Below, piece by piece: positions 20,434 through 26,988 of a stretch of DNA of 26,988 nucleotides. The notes below the pieces were generated by a model that was given only the letters and a program-made list of their open reading frames with translations, did not search any database and was not told the DNA's origin. Within the stretch, counting starts at the first letter, position 1, and every line of letters begins with the position of its first letter. The stretch is from Perkinsus olseni (Eukaryota > Perkinsozoa > Perkinsida). Where the stretch lies: contig JABANN010000475.1 of assembly GCA_013115125.1 (NCBI GenBank), forward strand, positions 1 through 26,988, written 5' to 3'. Position numbers and translations under genes: made by a program.

Positions 20434-21828
20434 ATGCCCATACGCATGTCCACGACCATCGGCCCGAAACTTGACGTTAAATCTGGCAGTGGTGATGACG
20501 GTGGCGGTGCTGTTGACGAGACCTTGGGTGCCTCTGGTTTCGAACCGCCGGCTATGTGTGAGGACGATGACGCCCGTGACTTCCCCTCGGGAGTGCCTGA
20601 GGCCATTTACTTGCCCGGCAGCAACTTGAACGGCTCTGATTTTTTCCCTACTCTTGAAGGGCTGGACGACGAGGCCTCTTTCGAGAGGGCTAGTAAGAGG
20701 GCTAAACTCGACGGCTCAGGAGAGTTCCCGTGCCCCGCCCCTCTTGGTGACCACCTCGGCCCGAGTGACGCGGTGCCCGAGACGTCTCTGACCGAACTTA
20801 ATGACAACTCAGCACTTCTCATGAAGTTGCTGTCCTCCACCGATGTTGAAGCGGATCTTGCGCCGGAAGGCCTAGGCTCCAGTCACGCCATCTATTCTGC
20901 TCTGGTGGGGCTGGCCGCCGCCAGTGACGGCTCTAAACCCACTCAAGGATCGTCGAGCTCTTCAACGAGCCCTCCTGTGGCGTCCTCTTCTGCTGCTGGT
21001 CATAGTCCTCGTAAGCGCCCAGCTCCCACCCAGGCTGCTCATAGCGGCCCTGCCCTCATCCTCTGCCCTGAGCTGTTCTCTGCTGCTGCCCCGACGGCTT
21101 CGACTGCTCAGCCGTCCTTGACTACTGTTGCCGCTGTGACCACTCCTACGATCGGTCGCTCTACTAGGAGTACTCAGGCCAGCACTGGCACGGGCAAGTT
21201 CGCTGGAGCTCATCACTTTCCTAACGACGACGCCAACGGCCCGGTTAGGGTTGTTCGCCGAGCTCACGGTTGGGTTACGATATTGAGGAATGGTGGTCGT
21301 CAGGCTACTGGACCGTATCGTGAGACTGTCCATCAGTGTGTTGAAGACCAAAAAGAGGTTCATCGACTACGTGTCGAAAGGGGTATGGCGAATTCTGAGG
21401 TGATGCAACTTCTCGAGCAAATGAAGCATGTCACCGATCGGCATCCTTCTACGTTATTAATCAAAAAGCCGAAGAAGTTGGACTACGCCGCCCCTATTGG
21501 TGTCAGACGGATGCATAAGGGTTTCAGAGCCAGTGTTAGAGTAAGTGGTAGAGAGGTGTATGGCCCACTACGACAGGAGGTTGATGATGCTACCTGTGAT
21601 AGAGCTGAGATGATGAAGTATCGTCACGTAGTGGATGCTCCTGGCATGAGGGCTTTCGTTAAGACCCTTAGAGATCATGTCTATCCGCACCATCAGGGTC
21701 CTCGTAGACAGGTCACAGAAGCTCCATCAGCATCAAGTCTGACCCACAATGATGGTGATCTGATGCCTCCTCTTTCCACAGTGGGTGCTGATAACCAGGA
21801 AACTATCATGCCGATTATGCACAGCTGA
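20434..21828 (+). CDS. AP2-like domain protein, copy B
   Basis: Single-exon, 464 aa. The N-terminal half (1-265) is acidic, then Ser/Ala/Pro-rich, with a likely nuclear signal ERASKRAKLDG and a LLMKLLSS motif that aligns with copy A. Two AP2-like segments follow at about 270-315 (VRVVRRAHGWVTILRNGGRQ...) and 354-400 (GVRRMHKGFRASVRVSGREV...), separated by a helical charged linker, then a HNDGDLMPPL tail. It is probably a DNA-binding transcription regulator by family. An internal Met (MSTTIGPKLDV, residue 5) is an equally good start. From codon 268 onward the DNA is almost identical to copy A in reverse orientation, while upstream even the protein is diverged. Confidence 0.75.
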   Translation: MPIRMSTTIGPKLDVKSGSGDDGGGAVDETLGASGFEPPAMCEDDDARDFPSGVPEAIYLPGSNLNGSDFFPTLEGLDDEASFERASKRAKLDGSGEFPCPAPLGDHLGPSDAVPETSLTELNDNSALLMKLLSSTDVEADLAPEGLGSSHAIYSALVGLAAASDGSKPTQGSSSSSTSPPVASSSAAGHSPRKRPAPTQAAHSGPALILCPELFSAAAPTASTAQPSLTTVAAVTTPTIGRSTRSTQASTGTGKFAGAHHFPNDDANGPVRVVRRAHGWVTILRNGGRQATGPYRETVHQCVEDQKEVHRLRVERGMANSEVMQLLEQMKHVTDRHPSTLLIKKPKKLDYAAPIGVRRMHKGFRASVRVSGREVYGPLRQEVDDATCDRAEMMKYRHVVDAPGMRAFVKTLRDHVYPHHQGPRRQVTEAPSASSLTHNDGDLMPPLSTVGADNQETIMPIMHS

Positions 21829-22137
21829 TTGGCCGCATTGATCGAACTATAATATAAATGTCGTCGCCTCGTTGAACTGGTGGTGGTGTAAATCCACGAT
21901 TCTATCTAATTGCCGGTGCCTCGCACGACCACTTGGTGCCTTCGCTTCAATTATGTATTATTTATTACTCAGAAGGGCTTTGCACCCTACGGGAAGGACA
22001 AGGGTGTTTATCATGAAGATGAACTAGTCTTATATTTTTCACTACGGATGTAGTGGTATAATTTCATTTGCCATGAAGATCTCAGTAATAGCAGTACCAG
22101 CAGCACTACTAGGTTTTGCGGAAGGAAAGCCTTTTCG
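21235..22137. repeat. inverted duplicate arm B (about 0.9 kb)
   Basis: Partner of 14361-15264 in opposite orientation, 5.97 kb away between inner edges. Both arms are 903-904 bp. Identity starts abruptly at AACGGCCCGG within the AP2-like coding sequence and stops within the codons for KPFR of the neighbouring small gene. Confidence 0.9.
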
Positions 22138-22378
22138 TCAAAAAAGCTGTCTTTTGTTATTCCCAGTGGAACGAACCGGCGACATGCGGACTAGCTCATT
22201 AGCGATTGATAATGTCAGTCCAGCAGGAAGTAGAAAGAAGGGCCAGAGAACACTTCACGAGTGCTACGGCCATCGATGTGGTCGATATGGGTTCGGAGTG
22301 CTCCGGGGCGAAGGTGAGTTGAACGATCAGACCTCGACGTTTGAGTATTGCTGGCGATCCCCTCTCACGTGTCACTAA
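22073..22378 (+). CDS. small protein with signal-peptide-like start, cassette copy B
   Basis: The frame opens with MKISVIAVPAALLGFAEG, a plausible signal peptide, 244 bp after AP2-like copy B. It runs to 101 aa, but a GTGAGT donor near 22313 suggests that exon 1 ends there (after GVLRGEG) with further exons unseen. The mature part has several cysteines (SCLLL, HECYGHRCGRYG). It is the counterpart of 14142-14426 but diverges after KPFR. Function unknown. Confidence 0.4.
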   Translation: MKISVIAVPAALLGFAEGKPFRQKSCLLLFPVERTGDMRTSSLAIDNVSPAGSRKKGQRTLHECYGHRCGRYGFGVLRGEGELNDQTSTFEYCWRSPLTCH

Positions 22379-22694
22379 TATTACTGACTCGAGGAGATGT
22401 GAGGAAAGCTCGAGTTTGAAAAGTTTCCCTCTTTTTCCTGAACGTCGTGACCAGTTTGATTCATCGCTATGAATGACAAAATGTGATGAGGGACGCTGGG
22501 AGGAAGTGACCAGCGATCAGCAGCCACTCAACGGTCTTTCTCTCAATGTCTCCGTTAATTGTTCCTCAGTAAATGACCATCCGCGTGCCTTGGCGCGGCG
22601 ACGACAGTCTCTAGCGTAAATTTGTCGGAGCGCTGATAGAACTTAGATTTCGCGTTGTGCAGCCGTTGATGCATTGTCTTTTCAGTTGGCACTA
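22379..22694. other. intergenic, nothing recognised
   Basis: About 300 bp downstream of the small signal-peptide gene, with no open frame of interest, RNA gene or palindrome noticed. Confidence 0.5.
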
Positions 22695-23242
22695 TTAGTG
22701 GTCGATCCGAGTTTTGAGGGGATGCCGACCATCAAGCGTCATCGTGAGGTGCGACCAAGCCTGTCCTCCTCCTTGGTCGGTCGTCACTGATCTCAGGTCC
22801 AAGGGCTGATGAAGGATCTTTTGGACTCCGGCGAGCTGCACGCTCTTAGTCTTCAGGTGAGAATCGGTGTGGGTGGACAAGGTCAGCTGTCGTCCTTCCG
22901 CTCCACGCCACGCTAGACGCTCTGAAATTGTCGCGCTGGTAAGAGACTGGATGATTCGAGTACACGACCCCTAAGTTCAGCTGTCGGGAAGTCCATCTTT
23001 CATCTGCTGTCTTTTTCTCATCCGCCACTTAGCTTACCTTCTTGTCGGAACAAAGTAGCGGAGTATGCTCGACGACTCGACTCTGAATGGCACCTATTAC
23101 GTCCTGTGGTGACCGAATCGTAGCGGTTTTTGTGTACGAGTTCCCTCAGACCCTCACGCCCGCGCAGTGGGAGAAGAAGCAAGCCCAGTAAACGATAGGC
23201 GTTGGTTTCCGTGAGCTCGCGTTCGGAGTTGAGTGGGGCCAT
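22695..23242 (-). CDS. hypothetical small protein, two exons
   Basis: Exons 23242-23038 and 22921-22695 joined by a 116-bp intron (GTAAGC...ATTTCAG, phase 1); total 432 nt, 143 aa. The N-terminus has a hydrophobic run (YRLLGLLLLPL) after 16 residues, possibly a signal or anchor. The second exon reads ERLAWRGAEGRQLTLSTHTD and ends KTRIDH. No domain recognised. The start codon is only 31 bp from the start of the nucleotidase gene on the other strand, so the two would need overlapping promoters or one start is wrong. Confidence 0.45.
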
Positions 23243-23273
23243 TCTTCAAAAGTCTCCCAGTTTTTTTCGATTA

Positions 23274-26200
23274 ATGTCATCGACAAGTGAACCCAAGGAA
23301 ACCGCCACTGTGGACTTCCCTCATCTGGTCTCGGTCTGCGTAACTGCCGCTCAGGGTGCTGCGGGAATCATACAGGACGTTTACGACAAAGGGTCGTTGG
23401 GATTGGTTGAGAAAGGTAATTACGGGCCTGTTGGGCTCCTGCCATAGCGTCCCTTCTCCGCGCCCAGTGCTGTTCACCAAACGATAAGATCCTGTCATGA
23501 GCAGCAATAATGGACTTAGTCGCGTGTGTTGATTACTCGAGGGCAGAGAGATTATCGTACACAGCTAAGCTTTGAGAGGTGCGTCACAACCCATCCGAAG
23601 CGGATGCAGGAGCGGAAGTATCGAATTATCGGGCGGAGTAGGGTCGCTTTGAGGCCGTTTCCGCTGGAGAGGCGAGAGCCTGCGCGGTGATTTTTCAATT
23701 TTGTAATGCCAACTTGAGATTATCTTGGGTATCGGGTGAAGAGTGGATCCAACCTTGCCGGGCGTCGAGGTCAATCTTGCATAAGAATTTGTCTTCGTGA
23801 AACCGGCACTTGAATGGATAGTCATCGGAGACGCTTAGCTCCGGCTTCACTCGCATCGTTTCTAGGGTGTACGAGAGGATAACGGATGACGGGATACGCC
23901 TTAGTAGGGCAATGCCCCTCCCTTGGGAAGTGGCCCACTCGACAAGTGGCGGAGCCTTTCGGCGTTGAGTTGTTGGGTACTCAGGTAATGGTGTTGATGC
24001 CTTCACCGGGAGGCCGATGGATGATCCGCAAACCGAGGCCGACAGAAGGGCTGAGGCCTTCATCATGTCCATCCTCAAATCACAGGTTGCCTCTGTTCGC
24101 CGATGGAACTGCCGTTCACGTGTCTGGCTAGGTGCCCAATCTCGATCCGATGACTATAATTGGCGAGGAGAGCGAGGAAGGGGAGACTGAGGCGAGCAAA
24201 TCGGAGGCTGTGGGGGCTGTCCGAGCTTCGCGAGGGAGTCCTGTGTTTTCGGAATCAGTGCTGAGTGCCTGGCCGGATGACCTCGGTAGGAGTGGGGATG
24301 GTTTTTTATAGAAGGAGCGATGGTTGAAAAATCTGGCGAAACGGGCGTGACAAGCAACTGTTTGCGTTCAATTTTGGGGAATTTGCCTGCTGTTCCTAGG
24401 AGGAATGAATATCCTACCCGGTTGCGCCGTGTTTGCGTATCTTCCGTGAGGTCATCCTCGGGATGGCTCGGGAGAAAAAATAGAATGCCCTCACGGGGTT
24501 CGTAGTTTTCTTTCGGGATTCAAACAAATGCTGACTTCCAGTGGTTTGAGGTTGGGTGAGGGAGTTGCTTCTCTCAGAGTCCGTACCGGCCTCGTCGTTG
24601 GCACTGTGGGTGGACCCCTTGGACGGCACCTCTGAATTCACCAGAGGCAACCTTGGCAGCGTCACAACACTCATAGGTGATGAGCTCGTAATCTACTGGT
24701 CTCAACAACGTCGGTCTGTCAGGAATCAGCGTTAATGGCAGAGCTACAGCTGGTGTGATAGTCCGACTGGTCGATCGAGAGACTCTCGTTGGCGTTGTGG
24801 GCGTTGGTGTCTTCCGAACGAGTCCAGGGGGAGCCATGGAAGCTCTGAGCGGGCCTGATCGTGTCAAGTCTGACATAGAGGATGGTCTTGATATATGCAC
24901 CACCAGGTGAGCTGCTCGGGGGGTATCTTGGGTTGATGGTGGTGTTTCTCAGAACAAAGTCAGCTCCTGTTGTTGTGGCAGCTTTCGAGAATCTCGGACC
25001 GAAGACCCGCACTCTCAAACACGGAGGTGCCGGCAGGAAGTTCCTTGACGTCCTCACGGGCGTGGCTGATGCGTGAGTTCGATTTCGACGCTGAATGAAT
25101 GCTGGCCTGTCGGAACCGTCTTACGAATATTTGCGGACCGTGAGTCGACTGAGAGTCCGCACTTTCCGCGAAGAAGCCGATCGGAGTCGGGGATGAGCGG
25201 AGCTACTCGGATTCACTTCTGGGAGTGTCCCTGGGATTCAGTTGTTCGGCCATCGCCTTCCACTCTCGTACGCGGGTAAACGGTCTAATCGCAACACCCG
25301 GTAGAGTGAAACTAAGATTAAGACTCCCTGCGCCAAGCTCGGGCCCTCCCTCAACGCACCCAGCAATCCACAGTGAGCTGCCCTAGAAAGATCAGAAAGC
25401 CCCACGAAGCAGTTGTGACTGTAAAGTGTGTAACAGACAGAACCACGCGAGAATGAGGCCACCGCGCCACATGCGAAAGTCATGAGGTCATCGTACCACG
25501 CGGCGGTAGCAAAGATTTGAGGCAGCACTCGGTACTTCGCCCATCGCTTTGTCGATTGCTCGACCGCTGTTATCACCCCGCTTGGCATAGTGGCCTCATT
25601 TTCTCATGTTGTGTTGTTCCGCCACAGACTGTGCTTGATATCTCACTCCTAGTCACTGGTTTTGCTGGGACTCCCTCAGCTTCGTTCTGAAGCTGGAGTT
25701 ATCCTTAGATTTTAGTTGGCGTACTCTTGTGACTGTCTCCCTGCGTACTTGTTAACTAAGTTGGGATTACGCTCATTTTAATCGATATTGCTGAGCTTGG
25801 ATTACAAGGACTTTCGGGTCTCGTACTTCCTCTGCTGAGTTACTCTGTGGGTTAATTCCCTCGGGACTTGACTGCTGCAACCTCCCACTCCATCTTGTTT
25901 CCTCGGGCACGAGAACTCCCATCACCGAGTGATCACCACTCCCGTTTCAGTTGATGAGGTGTATTGCGGTGGACAACCCGTGTACTGTCGGAGGCTTGTC
26001 ACAGTAGGAATCAGCTCAACCTTAATCCGAGCTGACCTACGACCTTCACTCGCCTGGGTTCTCAAGTGACTCGGGAAGTATTCACGCGAAGACTCTCACA
26101 AGTTGTGAGAGTCTTCGCGTGAATACTTCCCGACTAGGTCACAACCTAGTCGGAACTCGCTCGCCCTACAGTTTCATCTCTTCACGAGGGAGTAATAGCG

Positions 26201-26695
26201 CAGTGACGCGATCATCCGTGTCAGTTTTCAACCTAGGTCAACGAGAATGCCTTTCATTGTAGCTTGAAAATCAGGTACCTTTATCCGAGGCCTGGTACTA
26301 AAAGATGGGATAGCTGTGCAGGTTGGTCGCCGCCATTTTATCCGATGCGTTCTCTGAAGCTATCACTTCGCTAGGCGAGGCTCTCCTGACGACTCTTGGC
26401 GGAAACGTCAGTGATGCAATTGGCGACCCGATAGAGTACAACCTCTACCGCAAGTCAACCGATAGACTCACCAATGGTGCAGACCCTGAACATCCGTATT
26501 TGAACGGTTACGGTCTGGTGGCAAGCATAAGGGGGTGAGTTTACTGCGTGCCCTTCGCCTGGTTCTGAGTTAAGTCATTCCCTCAGGCCCCATTTCCACT
26601 ATAAGGTTTTGCTTCCTGCCGTTTACAAAGCGGTGGCCGAACATGCACCCCAATTCCCGTTGTCGGATGATCGGAGACCCAATGCTGCTTGCTAA
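23274..26695 (+). CDS. 3'(2'),5'-bisphosphate nucleotidase (BPNT1-like, IMPase superfamily)
   Basis: Magnesium-dependent phosphatase; by family it hydrolyses 3'-phosphoadenosine 5'-phosphate to AMP, clearing a by-product of sulfation. Nine exons: 23274-23415, 23985-24085, 24132-24285, 24578-24676, 24723-24906, 24953-25072, 25198-25275, 26322-26534 and 26587-26695; total 1200 nt, 399 aa, longer than the roughly 310 aa of animal BPNT1. Motifs in order: LVSVCVTAAQGAAGIIQDVYDKGSLGLVEKG, DPQTEADRRAE, TIIGEES (Glu93/94, metal ligands), WVDPLDGTSEFTRGN (145-150 metal/phosphate motif), GISVNGRATAGVI, GGAGRKFLDVLTGVADA, PWDSV (third metal-ligand site), and GGNVSDAIGDPIEYN near the end. Several introns are exactly 46 bp; others are 292, 569 and 1046 bp. 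The acceptor before exon 7 is weak and could be one of several in-phase AGs (25146-25197). The 1046-bp intron carries the largest palindrome of the window. Confidence 0.9.
25276..26321 (+). other. 1046-bp nucleotidase intron holding foreign-looking sequence
   Basis: Donor GGGTAAAC, acceptor TGTGCAG, phase 2. It is about twenty times longer than the usual intron here. It contains a degenerate repeat also present (inverted) near 13605-13675, a 116-codon minus-strand open frame (25588-25238) without recognisable domain, and the palindromes at 26071-26153. Probably enlarged by one or more insertions. Confidence 0.7.
26071..26153. repeat. 31-bp-arm perfect palindrome plus adjacent hairpin
   Basis: Arms 26071-26101 and 26103-26133 are perfectly complementary around one base (26102). 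A second hairpin overlaps its edge: CCGACTAGG (26130-26138), six-base loop, CCTAGTCGG (26145-26153). Both lie inside the 1046-bp intron, so they would be transcribed with the gene. Confidence 0.97.
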
Positions 26696-26988
26696 GTGTT
26701 TAGACCCGTATATAGCCCGTCTATTTTCCGTTGTGCTCGGCTCGCGTTACTTATATAGTATGACAGTAGGGGCTGGAGAGTCGGAGAGAATAAAGACTCA
26801 CGAGTGTGAGTTTATCGAATCATCGTCCTCATTTCCTAATGTCGGGCTCTGATTCCCCAACGGATACTGAGTTGTTACTGGGGAGGCCCGTTTTCGAGCT
26901 CTAAGACGCTGCCCTGGGGCCTATTCAAGTGCCCCTCTTCCCGAGTCCGAGGAGTCGGAAGGGCGTCCCTTCCGAACTCGGGATAGAA
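26696..26988. other. nucleotidase 3' flank with hairpins
   Basis: No gene seen. It holds a stem ATAAAGACTCAC / GTGAGTTTAT near 26788-26814 and a nested hairpin at about 26940-26984 (CGGAAGGG-CGT-CCCTTCCG inside CCCGAGT / ACTCGGG), which the window end cuts close to. Confidence 0.6.

Noticed and set aside
25238-25588. 116-codon minus-strand open frame
   Set aside because: It lies inside the nucleotidase intron and has no recognisable domain; more likely part of inserted repeat DNA.

Overview
The window looks like nuclear DNA of a protist with small, intron-dense genes. I place it in the alveolates, most likely a Perkinsus-like lineage. The reasons are two proteins with paired AP2-like domains, ordinary eukaryotic housekeeping genes (ARF1, M1 aminopeptidase, S10 carboxypeptidase, bisphosphate nucleotidase, F-box), and GT-AG introns that are mostly only 38-58 bp. 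The genus is inference. No spliced-leader gene, tRNA, rRNA, CRISPR array, virus copy or transposon protein was recognised. Most large genes are broken up into short open frames. I reassembled them by hand using family alignment, splice sites and phase; several give exact multiples of three and family-typical lengths.

Layout. 0.1-1.0 kb (-): hypothetical poly-Ala/Gly protein, with introns. 1.2-4.06 kb (-): six-exon M1 zinc aminopeptidase, 871 aa. 4.06-5.1 kb: hairpin-rich intergenic DNA between divergent genes. 5.12-7.88 kb (+): S10 serine carboxypeptidase with about 14 introns. 7.9-8.8 kb: AT-rich DNA, no firm gene. 9.08-9.97 and 10.27-11.0 kb (-): tandem ARF pair, one canonical ARF1 (181 aa) and one intact paralogue that has lost switch II residues. 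11.17-11.65 kb (+): small secreted acidic protein. 11.86-13.26 kb (+): F-box protein. 14.1-22.4 kb: two copies of a cassette (AP2-like nuclear protein followed by a small secreted-type protein) in inverted orientation. They share a 0.9 kb tract of nearly identical DNA while the AP2 N-terminal halves have diverged. Between them lie hairpin-rich DNA (16.4-17.65 kb) and a multi-exon Ser/Pro/Glu-rich hypothetical gene (18.37-20.1 kb, -). 22.7-23.24 kb (-): small hypothetical gene, head to head with 23.27-26.70 kb (+): a nine-exon bisphosphate nucleotidase (about 399 aa).

Two patterns stand out. First, many near-perfect palindromes with exactly one unpaired central base occur in non-coding DNA: arms of 31, 20, 19, 14 and 11 bp, plus many of 6-8 bp. 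The largest sits inside a nucleotidase intron. Second, duplicated genes show contrasting fates: the AP2 pair is homogenised over its C-terminal half and 3' flank, whereas the ARF pair has one conserved copy and one copy that keeps exon structure and frame but not the GTPase switch.
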